NCBI GenBank assembly: GCA_002422545.1
Contig: DIWF01000017.1
Coordinates: forward strand, 107,265-171,264
Origin: Firmicutes bacterium UBA6113
GTDB lineage: Bacteria; Bacillota; Clostridia; Tissierellales; Sedimentibacteraceae
DNA length: 64,000 bases
Direction: 5' to 3'
The notes below the pieces were generated by a model that saw only the letters and a list, made by a program, of their open reading frames with translations, ran no database searches and was not told where the DNA came from. A program made the translations under genes and the position numbers. Of this stretch, positions 1 to 9,117 are shown piece after piece. The first letter of the stretch is position 1, and each line of letters starts with the position of its first letter.

Positions 1-486
1 TCTATTTTCTGAAACTGCCTTGTAATAGTCTTTGGAAGAAACATCATACTCTTCTTTTGAATAAACTGTTGGTGAAACAAGATAAAAATCATCTTCAGCA
101 ATATATGCTGACAGGATTACATCGGAATTTGCTTTCTGCGTTTCATCTACTGTTTGTCCTGCAATCATAAATCCTTCGGTTTCAAGAAGGGTCTCACGTC
201 CTTGTGCGTTTATCATAAAGTTCTGCAAATTCTTGTCTTGAGCCATTTGCTCAACTATTGCAATATAACGTTCGAAAAATGCATTTGCCTCATTGCTGAC
301 GCTTTTTGTCGTTTCATCCAGGATATCCTTTTCACTGTTAGTAAAATAATCGTTTACTGTCATTCCAATTACGACACCTGTTGCAAGGAGAGCTAAAAAA
401 CATAACACAAACAATGTTAATGTTATCTTGCTTGCTATTGAAGTTTTTCCTAAAGTAACTTTTACATTATTACTATTTTTTTTCAT
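1..486 (-). CDS. Methyl-accepting chemotaxis protein, N-terminal part (cut by window edge)
   Basis: Reading the minus strand from an ATG at 486 gives 162 codons open to the window edge, so the gene is incomplete at its 3' end. A good ribosome site (GGAGGA) lies just upstream at about 491-497. The product has a short basic N-terminus, one membrane segment (about residues 20-45, rich in L, V, A and G), then an extracellular region with an alpha-helical start (NSEKDILDETTKSVSNEAN) and a segment like Cache sensor domains (YLVSPTVYS, SSKDYYKAV). That is the layout of a transmembrane chemoreceptor with a periplasmic-type Cache domain. The signalling domain would lie outside the window, so the receptor assignment is inferred from the N-terminus and from the neighbouring chemotaxis genes. 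Confidence 0.75.
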   Translation of the reverse strand, partial: MKKNSNNVKVTLGKTSIASKITLTLFVLCFLALLATGVVIGMTVNDYFTNSEKDILDETTKSVSNEANAFFERYIAIVEQMAQDKNLQNFMINAQGRETLLETEGFMIAGQTVDETQKANSDVILSAYIAEDDFYLVSPTVYSKEEYDVSSKDYYKAVSENR

Positions 487-557
487 AAATCCTCCTAGCT
501 ATTCCTAATTTTTTACTGTAATCATAATTTTTTTAGTAATATTATTTTAAATACTAT

Positions 558-590
558 TGAGGACAGACCCTTATTAAAGTGTCCGTCCCC
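558..590. repeat. Imperfect inverted repeat downstream of the fliT-like gene
   Basis: The arms GAGGACAGAC and GTCCGTCCCC surround an A/T-rich loop, and a partial further copy (GTCCCCG) follows at about 601. The hairpin lies between the end of the fliT-like gene and the chemoreceptor start. It has no clear T-run on either strand, so it is not a convincing terminator. It looks like a small dispersed palindrome of the GGGGACGGACA type. Confidence 0.4.
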
Positions 591-626
591 GTAATGATTC
601 GTCCCCGCTATTACCCCACAATGATA

Positions 627-980
627 TTATGCTTTGATGTTTAACTGTCCTAATGATGATGTAGGCTCGTTGAGTCTATCCTTAACAACCTTTATTTCAT
701 CATTGAGATTCTTTCTGATTTGCTTGTCCATTTCAATTGTTTCTTGAACAGCCTGATTAATGAGTTTCTTAATGTTTTTTACTTCATCTGTATCTTTTAA
801 GCTGTTCATTTTCTTAATCTTTTCATCTATTTCACTTACTGCATTGATGTATTCTTTTCTCTTTTCAACCATTGAATTTACATTTTCATAATCTGTCCTA
901 AGAGACAATTCTGTTATTTCCCTTGTGAAACTCTTCAGTCTTTTAACAGCTTCCAACTTGGATTTAAATAAATTTTCCAT
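627..980 (-). CDS. fliT: FliT-like flagellar chaperone
   Basis: A 117-residue, highly charged, all-helical protein follows fliS with an 8-bp gap, at the end of the fliD-fliS group. Lysine- and glutamate-rich heptad-like stretches run through residues 1-95. FliT-type chaperones in this position hold the filament cap protein FliD before export. No diagnostic motif can be read by eye, because the family is poorly conserved, so the name rests mainly on length, helical character and position. An alternative is another small flagellar chaperone of the FlgN type, but a better FlgN candidate lies beside flgM and flgK elsewhere in the window. Confidence 0.55.
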   Translation of the reverse strand: MENLFKSKLEAVKRLKSFTREITELSLRTDYENVNSMVEKRKEYINAVSEIDEKIKKMNSLKDTDEVKNIKKLINQAVQETIEMDKQIRKNLNDEIKVVKDRLNEPTSSLGQLNIKA

Positions 981-988
981 AAGTCACC

Positions 989-1366
989 TTAATTTTTGGC
1001 TGACTTTGCAATTTTGTCAGCTTCTGCCCAAGTGTTTCTCAAATCCTTCACCAGGGGAAGTATGTTATCTATGTTCTGTATTGATTTCTTTGATGAAGCC
1101 AATACAAGTTCCTTGTTAAAAAACATGTACATTTCAGCCAAATCTTTTGACAGCGGATATTTGTCGTCCAATGTTACAATGAGATGATTGAAAATCTTTC
1201 TGCATTTTTCAAGGCTTATATTTGCATTATCATAATCCTTGTTTTCCATTAATATTTTGCTTAAATTCATTTTTTTAATTGCTTCATCATATAAAAGAAC
1301 CAACAGTTCTCCTTTTGTCATTGTATTGACAGAAGTCCTTTTATATTGTTCAAATGCGTTTAACAT
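989..1366 (-). CDS. fliS: Flagellin-specific chaperone FliS
   Basis: FliS binds the C-terminus of flagellin in the cytoplasm and keeps it unfolded until export. The 125-residue product begins with the typical FliS start (AFEQYKRTSVNTMTKGELL, LLYDEAIKKMN) and keeps the four-helix pattern and usual length. It lies 14 bp downstream of fliD. Flagellin itself is not in this window, so its client must be encoded elsewhere. In Bacillus, FliS also binds FliW, and a fliW gene is present here at 37243-37680. Confidence 0.95.
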   Translation of the reverse strand: MLNAFEQYKRTSVNTMTKGELLVLLYDEAIKKMNLSKILMENKDYDNANISLEKCRKIFNHLIVTLDDKYPLSKDLAEMYMFFNKELVLASSKKSIQNIDNILPLVKDLRNTWAEADKIAKSAKN

Positions 1367-1380
1367 ATTGACCCCCTATC

Positions 1381-3591
1381 TTATGAAAACATATCTGTAA
1401 GCCACGAACTTTGAGAGTTCAAATTGTTCAATGTTGTCTCCAAAGACGAAAACTGGCTCCAGTATCTTTCTCGTTCATCTTCCATCTTGTCTTTTAATTC
1501 TTTCATTTTATCGTCATAGTCTTTTATTTTTTCAGAAATATTGTTCTGGTCTGACGTCATGCCGCTTGCCAAACCTGCTTCATCAATGAGTATTCCTGTT
1601 GTTCCGTAGGATCCAACATTTGCAACAAGCACTTCTCTCATCTGTACAGCTATACCTGGTACACCGTTAGCATCTGATGTAGTACCGGAAAACAAATTTG
1701 ATATTTCTTCAGGATTTTCCAGAAGTTTTTCCTTGAATTTTTCTTGGTCGAAAACAAGTTTTCCGCTTGTATCCATTGATGCTGATGATATTCCTATGCT
1801 TGACAGTGTAAGACCGCTGACTGAAGTTCTGCCTGATACGATTTGTTTCATTTTGCGCAGTAAGTTGTTCATATTATTGTCACCGAACAATATTCCCTTC
1901 TTGGCCTGTGCATTCCAGTCTTTTATTTCAGCTTCTTCCATTTCGTCCTGCTGATCAGGAGTAAGAGGATTATAGTCCCTATTAGGTTTTTCACTTGTCT
2001 TAGAACCTATTAAAGTAATAATTTCATTGTATGAATCAATAAATTTTCTTACTTTTTCAACAACCTCGTCTGCATTGTTTACAGAATCAAAAGTTATGGG
2101 TTCATCAGCTGCAGTAAGCCCTTGTGCCTTTTCATTAAGTTCAAGGTTTATGTCATCAATTGTAAAATTGGCTGTACTTCTTGTAATAGTATTTTGCACA
2201 CCGTTAAGTGTGTAGGTCATTACTGTGTCAGTTCCTTGTTTTACAGAATAATCAATTCCAGCAGTTCCAAACAATGTTGCTGCAAGGTTTCCTTCACCAT
2301 CAACATCTGTTATGCTGACACCATTATGGGATCCTGTTTCAGCGGATTTAACCGTAAATGTATTTGTTGTGGATGAATAATAAACCTTAACACCTGCTTC
2401 TGCATTGCTGTTGATTGTGTTGATTATGTCAGTAACTGACATTGTGTTTTTAATATCTATTGTTTCGCCATTTACATTGATCTGATATGAGTCCTTTGCT
2501 TCTAATCCGGGTAATCCCAATTGACTTAATGCTCTTGTTTTGTTGACCCTGTTGTAATCCCCTGTTTCGATTCCTGTATAGTTGCTCAATTCGGTGCTGA
2601 TACTGCTGACACCAAAAACATCTGTTTCACTTGTAGCGGAAAATTTGAACTTCTTAGTTACATCATCGTAGTCAGCTGTTACTTTGCCGCTACCATATGC
2701 TGAATCAAGTTTACCTTGGATATATGTTTCCAGGGATGATGCATTTGTAAGACTGCTGTCCATATTTATTTTTTTTGTAACTCCATTTAATTCAAAAGTG
2801 ATGTAATTTTCAGGGTTTTTTAATATTCCTTCAGTTGATTTTGTAAGTTTTGTTGGATCTATTTCTCCAGAAGTAGCTGTATGCCCTACTGTCATGTTCA
2901 GGTTGTCAATAACTGATTTGTTGGCTGCTGTCAATTTTACTTCTTTGCTGCCGGTAATAGACAATACATTTCCTGAATAACTTGCTGTAACCCCGCTTAG
3001 TTCGCTTATCTTTGCAAGTTGTTCATTAATTTCATTCTTAACATCTTCCAGTGTTACGCTAGCTTCTCCATTGCCGAAACCCTTGTCCAACTGTAAATTA
3101 TATGACTTTCCGTCATATTCTAGAGTCATTGTAGCGCCTGCTAATGTTGATGTATATGTTCCAAGAGTCTCTGACTCAAATAATCCGCTTGTAACCTGCT
3201 TATTTGAAGTAAAACTAGCACTTGTTGCAACGCTGGATATTTCATCTATTGATAAGTTGCTTATGTTGTCTGCATTTCCGGTTACATTAACGTATTTTGA
3301 TGATGAAGTGTATTTATATGATTCAAAAAACTTTGAATTTAATATATTTGTGCTTGAGCCAGATGAATAGGAAAAATAAGTGTTGTTGAATGATACCAGT
3401 TTACTGCTTATTTCCCTGTACGCTTCCTGTCTGTACAAAAGCCTTTGCTTTGACTGATATTGTTTGTTTATTTTAGATTTTGTTCCTGCCAGCATCTGAT
3501 TTACCAAATCGTCAGTGTCAAGTCCTGAAACCAGTCCTCCGAAACCTTTACTTGTTGATGAGCCATATAAGCTTGTCGATAATGTTGACAT
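1381..3591 (-). CDS. fliD: Flagellar filament cap protein FliD (HAP2)
   Basis: FliD forms the cap at the filament tip and guides flagellin polymerisation. The 736-residue protein has the conserved N-terminus (FGGLVSGLDTDDLVNQML) and a C-terminal coiled coil (residues about 690-720, DKMKELKDKMEDERERYW). Both ends are needed to form the cap. It is longer than many FliD proteins of 450-550 residues because of an expanded, surface-exposed middle region rich in T, S, N and G. The middle contains repeated flagellin-hook-IN-like pieces (TINSNAEAGVKVYYSSTTN). It is followed closely by fliS and the fliT-like gene. The ribosome site AAAGGGGAAAA lies just before the start. Confidence 0.95.
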   Translation of the reverse strand: MSTLSTSLYGSSTSKGFGGLVSGLDTDDLVNQMLAGTKSKINKQYQSKQRLLYRQEAYREISSKLVSFNNTYFSYSSGSSTNILNSKFFESYKYTSSSKYVNVTGNADNISNLSIDEISSVATSASFTSNKQVTSGLFESETLGTYTSTLAGATMTLEYDGKSYNLQLDKGFGNGEASVTLEDVKNEINEQLAKISELSGVTASYSGNVLSITGSKEVKLTAANKSVIDNLNMTVGHTATSGEIDPTKLTKSTEGILKNPENYITFELNGVTKKINMDSSLTNASSLETYIQGKLDSAYGSGKVTADYDDVTKKFKFSATSETDVFGVSSISTELSNYTGIETGDYNRVNKTRALSQLGLPGLEAKDSYQINVNGETIDIKNTMSVTDIINTINSNAEAGVKVYYSSTTNTFTVKSAETGSHNGVSITDVDGEGNLAATLFGTAGIDYSVKQGTDTVMTYTLNGVQNTITRSTANFTIDDINLELNEKAQGLTAADEPITFDSVNNADEVVEKVRKFIDSYNEIITLIGSKTSEKPNRDYNPLTPDQQDEMEEAEIKDWNAQAKKGILFGDNNMNNLLRKMKQIVSGRTSVSGLTLSSIGISSASMDTSGKLVFDQEKFKEKLLENPEEISNLFSGTTSDANGVPGIAVQMREVLVANVGSYGTTGILIDEAGLASGMTSDQNNISEKIKDYDDKMKELKDKMEDERERYWSQFSSLETTLNNLNSQSSWLTDMFS

Positions 3592-3633
3592 TTTTTTCCC
3601 CTTTCTGCTGCCGTAATTGATAGCAACTCTAGA

Positions 3634-4656
3634 TTATTTATTCAAGTGCTTTATGAGTATTTCCGATATATCTTCTACGTCCGACTGAACCATCACAGCC
3701 CCTATGTTGAATGCAACCATTGGCATTCCGTAAACCACAGAGGACTTTTCATCCTGTCCAACTGTAAATGCGCCTGTTTTTTTCATATTCAAAAGTCCTT
3801 GTGCTCCGTCCTTGCCCATTCCTGTCAGGATTATCCCCACGGAATTTTTACCTGCATTTTCAGCTACGGAGTTAAACAATACGTCAACCGACGGGCAGTG
3901 GCCGCTAACCTTTTCTCCAGCCTTGCAGGAAACATAAAAACCTCTTTCGTCCTTTGCAAGCTTCATTTGTTTGTCGCCGGGAGCTACCAGCACCAGCCCT
4001 TTTTCCACTCTGTCTCCGTCTAGTGCTTCTCTTACTTCCAAATCGCATATTTTATTCAGCCTGTCTGCGTACATCTTAGTAAAACCTGCCGGCATGTGCT
4101 GGGTAACCAGTATTCCCGGCATATCAGCCGGAAGCGATTTTAGAATTGTAAGTGTTGCTTCCGTTCCTCCTGTTGAAGCTCCAATTGCTATCACTTTTGA
4201 TGAGGATATTTTTTCAAGCTTTTTTGTTTCAGAAATTTTCGACGATGTAAACGGAACAAGCTTTGCTATAGATGCAACTTTTATTTTTGTTTTAATCTCC
4301 TTGAAAAACATCGGCAGGTCGTTTTTAGACGACATATCTGGCTTCTTCACAAAGTCAACTGCTCCTGCATGAAGGGCATCGAAGACGCTTATGTTCATTG
4401 AACTTACAAGAACAACCTTCAATGGATTTTCCTCCATGAGTTTTTTTAAAAACACCAACCCACTCATCTTTGGCATTTCAACATCCAGGGTGAGAATGTC
4501 CGGTTTGAGGGATTTTATTTTTTCAAGGGCATCCACAGGATCCACTGCCATTCCAACAACTTCTATGAGAGGATCTTCGCTTAATTCTTTTTTTAAAACA
4601 TTTCTGAACAGAAGAGAATCATCTGTGATTAGAACCTTTATTTTGTTAATTATCAT
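3634..4656 (-). CDS. cheB: Chemotaxis response regulator protein-glutamate methylesterase CheB
   Basis: CheB removes methyl groups from chemoreceptor glutamates, and deamidates glutamines, when phosphorylated by CheA. The 340-residue protein has an N-terminal receiver domain with the acidic pair near residue 12 and the phospho-acceptor Asp at about 58 (TLDVEMPKMSG). The C-terminal methylesterase domain carries the serine-hydrolase motif GASTGG, the QHMPAGF histidine segment and the GMGKDGAQG aspartate segment. Linker and length are normal. It lies 2 bp downstream of cheR, forming a cheA-cheR-cheB group. Confidence 0.97.
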   Translation of the reverse strand: MIINKIKVLITDDSLLFRNVLKKELSEDPLIEVVGMAVDPVDALEKIKSLKPDILTLDVEMPKMSGLVFLKKLMEENPLKVVLVSSMNISVFDALHAGAVDFVKKPDMSSKNDLPMFFKEIKTKIKVASIAKLVPFTSSKISETKKLEKISSSKVIAIGASTGGTEATLTILKSLPADMPGILVTQHMPAGFTKMYADRLNKICDLEVREALDGDRVEKGLVLVAPGDKQMKLAKDERGFYVSCKAGEKVSGHCPSVDVLFNSVAENAGKNSVGIILTGMGKDGAQGLLNMKKTGAFTVGQDEKSSVVYGMPMVAFNIGAVMVQSDVEDISEILIKHLNK

Positions 4657-4658
4657 AG

Positions 4659-5462
4659 TTATTCCTTTCTGTATATTGCAGGATTTATGTATATGAATTT
4701 TGATTGGTTTCTCTGTATTGTTTCTGCATGTCCGATCATCAAATATCCCTGCGGTTTTACAGCTTCATAAAACTTGTTCACAATATTCATTTTTGTTTCT
4801 GCATTGAAGTAGATCATAACATTTCTGCAAAATATAACATCATACTTGTTCTTTGCAGGTATTGTATCCATCAGATTGAATACTTTGAAAGTTATGTTTC
4901 TTTTTATTTCCGGCACCACCTGGTACCTTCCATCAGGAGTTTTTTCAAAATATCTCTTCTTGTAGGATTCAGGCAGCTTGGATAAGCTATCCTCTCCATA
5001 AATTCCTTCCCTTGCTTTTGAAAGAACATTTTCTGATATGTCTGATGCAAGAATTTGAATCTTCCATGAAGAGTTGAATTTAAAGTAATCGTCCATTACC
5101 ATTGCCAGAGTATATGGCTCTTCTCCTGAGGAACAACCTGCGCTCCAAATGTTCAACACTTTCATCTTGTTGTTTTTTTCTTCATATGGAAGAAATACTT
5201 CCTTTAAGAATTTGAAGTGGTTTTCCTCCCTGTAGAAATATGTGTAGTTTGTCGTAAGCTTGTTGATGAGAAGTGTTATTTCTTCCTTGTCGTTTTTCTT
5301 TATGCTTTCAAGGTACTGGCTGAAACTGTTCATGCCTTTTCTTTCTACTAAATTGGACAGCCTTCCTTCAATCAATATTCTTTTCTTTGAAAGGTCTATG
5401 CCATAATTGCCATGCATTATTTTTACAAATTCCAAAAATTCGTTATCTGTTAATTTTACCAT
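4659..5462 (-). CDS. cheR: Chemotaxis protein methyltransferase CheR
   Basis: CheR uses S-adenosylmethionine to methylate chemoreceptor glutamates. The 267-residue product has the all-helical N-terminal domain and the Rossmann domain with the SAM-binding signature WSAGCSSGEEPYTLA at about residues 107-121. Later conserved pieces are FCRNVMIYFN and GYLMIGHAE. Spacing to cheA (2 bp) and cheB (2 bp) indicates translational coupling. No tetratricopeptide or pentapeptide-binding extension is visible. Confidence 0.97.
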   Translation of the reverse strand: MVKLTDNEFLEFVKIMHGNYGIDLSKKRILIEGRLSNLVERKGMNSFSQYLESIKKNDKEEITLLINKLTTNYTYFYREENHFKFLKEVFLPYEEKNNKMKVLNIWSAGCSSGEEPYTLAMVMDDYFKFNSSWKIQILASDISENVLSKAREGIYGEDSLSKLPESYKKRYFEKTPDGRYQVVPEIKRNITFKVFNLMDTIPAKNKYDVIFCRNVMIYFNAETKMNIVNKFYEAVKPQGYLMIGHAETIQRNQSKFIYINPAIYRKE

Positions 5463-5464
5463 AC

Positions 5465-7486
5465 TTACATGCTTTCTATTAGATTTCCTATGTCTAGGAT
5501 TAAGTTGATGCTGCCGTCTCCGAGTATGGAACAGCCGGAAATTCCAGATTCCTTAAGGCTGTACTTTGTAAGTATAGGAGGCAGCGGTTTTACTACAACC
5601 TGCTGTTCCCCAACAATTTTATCCACAAACAAGCACAAGCTTCCGTCTCCTGATTCCACAAGTATCAGTATACCGTCATCAATATTGGTGATTTCAGTGC
5701 TTATGTTGAAGTACTCGTTGAGTCTTACAACCGGATAGCACTTGTCTCTTATGAGGATCATTTCACCGCCGTCAGTGTTGTGTATTATTTCTTCTTCAGT
5801 TGTCTTGAAAGACTGCTGTATATTTTTAATAGGAATTATGAATTCCGAATCTCCAACTACAATCTGCATACCTGAAACAATAGTCAATGTCAATGGTATT
5901 TTAAATGTAACAACAGTACCTATACCTTCCTTGCTGTCCAGAACTACAGTTCCTCCAACCTTTTCAACATTTGACTTTACCACATCCATTCCAACGCCTC
6001 TGCCGGAATATTCTGTGACAGTTTCATTGGTTGAAAATCCAGGAAGCATGAGGAACTGGAATATTTCCTTTGGAGTATACTCACTTTCAGCTTTTGTGAG
6101 AAGATCCTTTGTCTTTGCCTTTTCAAGTATTTTCTTTAGTTCAAATCCTCTTCCATCATCTTCAACGGTTATGTGAATTTCACCGCCTGTGTTGGAAGCT
6201 GACAGCCTTATTGTTCCTTTTTTATTCTTGCCTTTGTTTACTCTGTCATCTTCAGATTCTATTCCATGGTCCATGGCATTTCTCACAAGGTGCATTATAG
6301 GGTCTGAAATCCCGTCTACTATTGTTTTGTCAATTTCAGTTTCTTCTCCTGACAATATAAGTTCAACTTCCTTGTTAAGCTCCTTGCCCATGTCCCTTAC
6401 AATACGCTTCATTTTCTGAAATATTCCGGATACCGGTACCATTCTCAAAGACATTACTATGTCCTGAAGTTCGTCGGTGAGTTTTCTCATCTGCCTTGTG
6501 GATTTTGTAAAGCTGTCAAGGTTGAGCTGCTTTATTTCATTATCTGCTGCGACCATTGATTCTGCAATTACAAGCTCTCCAACTATGTTAACAAGCTTGT
6601 CAAGCTTTGAAAGATTGACTGTGATTAGATTCTGCTTGCTGTGCTTTGTTGAAGATTCTACTTTTTCTGTTTTTGCAGTCTGTACCGGTTTTACCTCATC
6701 ATTGTTTTTAGCTTGTGCATCTGAATCTTTTTTTGTCTCTTCATTTTGGGTATTTTCATTGCTGTATTCCAAAACTGTATAATTTTTTACGTTGAGTGCT
6801 TCTCTTATAACACCAACAGCAGGTTCAAGTGATTCCTTGTCAAACAAATAGACGAAAAATCCTTCTTTTACAATTTCATGAGATGTTTCGCTTATTGTTT
6901 CAACATTTTGAGGTTTGTAGGAAAAATCAATGCCGCTTTCCTTCAATTGATTGACAATCATGAATGCCCTTAAATTTTCCATTCCTATGTCATCATCAAA
7001 TATTACTTTTATTGCATATCTTTCTTGTGTTTGCTTGTTAGTGTCGTCCTCAGTCAGAACTGCTTCTGCCGCTGCGGAGCTTCCATTTGAAATCACCTGC
7101 AGAAATTCAAATATTTCTTTTTCAAAATGTTCCAGGTTTTCTTCAAGGGCTTCACCTTTTTCTATTTTGGAAATTTCTCCCTTGATGAAATCTGTAAATT
7201 TAAATACGAGATTTACCAGTTCTTCGTTGTATTTTTTATCTGCGCCGTTTTCTCTTATGTAAAAAAATAAATCTTCAATTTTATGTGATATTGTCATGAT
7301 GCTATTAAATTGCATCATAGCGGATGAGCCTTTTATAGTGTGCATTATTCTAAATATTTCATCTACGCATTCTTTGTCAAATGCCTGATCGCTTTCTGCC
7401 TTCAGAAGTATGTCATCCAACTGTTCAAGCAGCTGTCTTGCTTCAAAAAGATACATGTCAAGCACAGAATCTAAACTATTGTCCAT
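5465..7486 (-). CDS. cheA: Chemotaxis histidine kinase CheA
   Basis: CheA autophosphorylates and passes phosphate to CheY and CheB. The 673 residues read in order as follows: P1 HPt domain with phosphoryl His at about 49 (RIMHTIKGSSAM), a P2 CheY/CheB-binding region (about 150-230), a linker rich in K, E and N, P3 dimerisation helices (NLSKLDKLVNIVGELV), P4 ATPase with N box (HLVRNAMDHGIE) and glycine boxes (DDGRGF, GRGVGMDVV), and a P5 CheW-like domain. The ribosome site AAGGAGACC precedes the start. A sigma-28-like promoter with a perfect GCCGATAT box lies about 40 bp upstream (7525-7551). It heads the cheA-cheR-cheB-fliD-fliS-fliT group. Confidence 0.97.
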   Translation of the reverse strand: MDNSLDSVLDMYLFEARQLLEQLDDILLKAESDQAFDKECVDEIFRIMHTIKGSSAMMQFNSIMTISHKIEDLFFYIRENGADKKYNEELVNLVFKFTDFIKGEISKIEKGEALEENLEHFEKEIFEFLQVISNGSSAAAEAVLTEDDTNKQTQERYAIKVIFDDDIGMENLRAFMIVNQLKESGIDFSYKPQNVETISETSHEIVKEGFFVYLFDKESLEPAVGVIREALNVKNYTVLEYSNENTQNEETKKDSDAQAKNNDEVKPVQTAKTEKVESSTKHSKQNLITVNLSKLDKLVNIVGELVIAESMVAADNEIKQLNLDSFTKSTRQMRKLTDELQDIVMSLRMVPVSGIFQKMKRIVRDMGKELNKEVELILSGEETEIDKTIVDGISDPIMHLVRNAMDHGIESEDDRVNKGKNKKGTIRLSASNTGGEIHITVEDDGRGFELKKILEKAKTKDLLTKAESEYTPKEIFQFLMLPGFSTNETVTEYSGRGVGMDVVKSNVEKVGGTVVLDSKEGIGTVVTFKIPLTLTIVSGMQIVVGDSEFIIPIKNIQQSFKTTEEEIIHNTDGGEMILIRDKCYPVVRLNEYFNISTEITNIDDGILILVESGDGSLCLFVDKIVGEQQVVVKPLPPILTKYSLKESGISGCSILGDGSINLILDIGNLIESM

Positions 7487-7524
7487 TTTAGGTCTCCTTA
7501 ATATTCCTATCTATCTTGTTTTTT

Positions 7525-7551
7525 ATATCGGCAAAATTAAAAATTTATTAA
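7525..7551 (-). promoter_or_regulatory. Sigma-28 (FliA)-type promoter for cheA group
   Basis: On the minus strand the sequence reads TTAA, 15 bases, then GCCGATAT, against the Gram-positive sigma-28/sigma-D consensus TAAA-N15-GCCGATAT. The -10 box is perfect (plus-strand positions 7525-7532) and the -35 box (7548-7551) matches three of four bases. It lies about 40 bp upstream of the cheA start, with no gene between. The gene for the matching sigma factor is at 16468-17241. Confidence 0.7.
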
Positions 7552-7680
7552 GCATAATTGGGAATTTTTTTAAAATTTATATAATAACAGCTTATTAAAA
7601 TGTTAAATATGACGATATAATAATTAGCAAAACAGCTTATTCTTTGTTATAATAATATATAATTAATTTCAGGAGATTCT

Positions 7681-9117
7681 ATGTTAGACAACAATATAAA
7701 CATAAAAACCCATAATCCCATAGACAATAACAATACAAGCAAGCCAACCCATAAACCCGTACAGGTTGCACCCCTTGATGTTGCTGACCCGGCAAGGGTA
7801 ACCAGGACACCTAGACAGGATTCCGGGAGTCAATCCGGTCAAAGTCAGCTAAACTACAATCCTGATTCTGTTTTTGAAAAGTTCATCAAGTCCCTTGAGA
7901 ATTCTCCTGTATTATCTGAAGGAGCTAAAAAACTGCTCTTGAACAAGCAGTTTATCAATAGCAACATTAAAAGCGATTCTGTTTTAAACTCCTTGTTTGA
8001 AACATTTTTAAAAAGCATCGAGATGAACGAAACTGAAATATTGAATTTTCTCAAGTTCCAGCATGGATCATACACAAAGTTTCACGGTGACTTTTTCAAT
8101 TCTCTGAGAAGTTTATTAAAAAACAATCCTGACAACAATGATTTCAAAATTATACTAAGAAACTTCTTAAAAAGCTACGACTGTTTTGTTTCGGTGGATG
8201 AAACAAACAAATCAATCAATTCTGCCTTGGCAAACATAGAAAAAAATCTGCCCGACATGCTTAAAAATTCATTCAGTGAACTTACAGACAAGCTGTTGAA
8301 TAATTACTCGTCAAACGGCACAGATATAAATTTAAACCTTTTAAAAAATGAAATACTCCCATTTGTGGGACGATATATCTCAAAAATGAATGATTTCGGT
8401 CCCGTTAGAGATTATGTTTCCGTTCTTGTTCACAACATGGTTAGACTTGAAAATGCTTCAAGGGATAACTTTTCGGAGAATCTGGACAATTTGTTTGAAT
8501 TTGTGAGATACAACTTCAGTCTTGACGAACAAGACATGCAAAAACTTAAAATGTCACTTATAGATACATACGAAACAGCATCAAGCTTTAAAAATGATTC
8601 CGTTGATTCGTTTTTAAAGCTTATAGATTCAGGTATTAAGGAAAGCAAAAATCTTGTAAACAAGGGAACCATGGAGGATATGGCAGAATCCCTTCTTTTC
8701 AGTCAGGATGTCCACATTCCTCTGACCCACATGTTCTTGCCTCTGAACTTCAACAACATGTTCATGTTTTCTGAGATATGGATAGGAAAGGAATATGAAA
8801 TTTCCGACAAGGACAAAAAAAACAAGCAAATCTATGTGCAGACGTACAAAGTTTTTATAACATTTGACATACAAAATGTAGGTAATTTTGAAACAACACT
8901 TGTGCTAAAAGAATCAAGATTGTCACTTGACATTTTTGTTCCAAATTGTCTGACAGGTTCTATTGAAACCATTAAAAATGACCTTAACAAAATTCTCAGT
9001 AAAAATAATTTATCAGTTTCATCCTTAAATATTAATGAAATTATTAGAAAAAGAAGATTCAGCGAAGTTTTCAGCAATTTGTCAGAAAGGAAAAGCGGCG
9101 TAGATGTCACAATATAA
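7681..9117 (+). CDS. FliK C-terminal-like flagellar protein (YlqG type), function uncertain
   Basis: This 478-residue protein starts a plus-strand group running against the flagellar operons. The N-terminus (residues 1-65) is polar and disordered-looking with N, T, P, Q and S. The middle is helical. The last 110 residues (FETTLVLKESRLSLDIFV, then helix-rich NDLNKILSKN) resemble the substrate-specificity-switch domain of hook-length control protein FliK. The next gene is an FlhB C-terminal paralogue overlapping it by 14 bp. The pair therefore mirrors the FliK-FlhB partnership and the ylqG-ylqH pair of Bacillus (family knowledge). A true FliK is encoded separately at 29075-30202. The ribosome site AGGAGA precedes the ATG, and a TATAAT box lies at 7648-7653 with only a weak -35. 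Confidence 0.55.
   Translation: MLDNNINIKTHNPIDNNNTSKPTHKPVQVAPLDVADPARVTRTPRQDSGSQSGQSQLNYNPDSVFEKFIKSLENSPVLSEGAKKLLLNKQFINSNIKSDSVLNSLFETFLKSIEMNETEILNFLKFQHGSYTKFHGDFFNSLRSLLKNNPDNNDFKIILRNFLKSYDCFVSVDETNKSINSALANIEKNLPDMLKNSFSELTDKLLNNYSSNGTDINLNLLKNEILPFVGRYISKMNDFGPVRDYVSVLVHNMVRLENASRDNFSENLDNLFEFVRYNFSLDEQDMQKLKMSLIDTYETASSFKNDSVDSFLKLIDSGIKESKNLVNKGTMEDMAESLLFSQDVHIPLTHMFLPLNFNNMFMFSEIWIGKEYEISDKDKKNKQIYVQTYKVFITFDIQNVGNFETTLVLKESRLSLDIFVPNCLTGSIETIKNDLNKILSKNNLSVSSLNINEIIRKRRFSEVFSNLSERKSGVDVTI

Noticed and set aside
558..610. Intrinsic terminator after the fliT-like gene
   Set aside because: Stem has mismatches and there is no T-run on the minus strand; recorded only as an inverted repeat.
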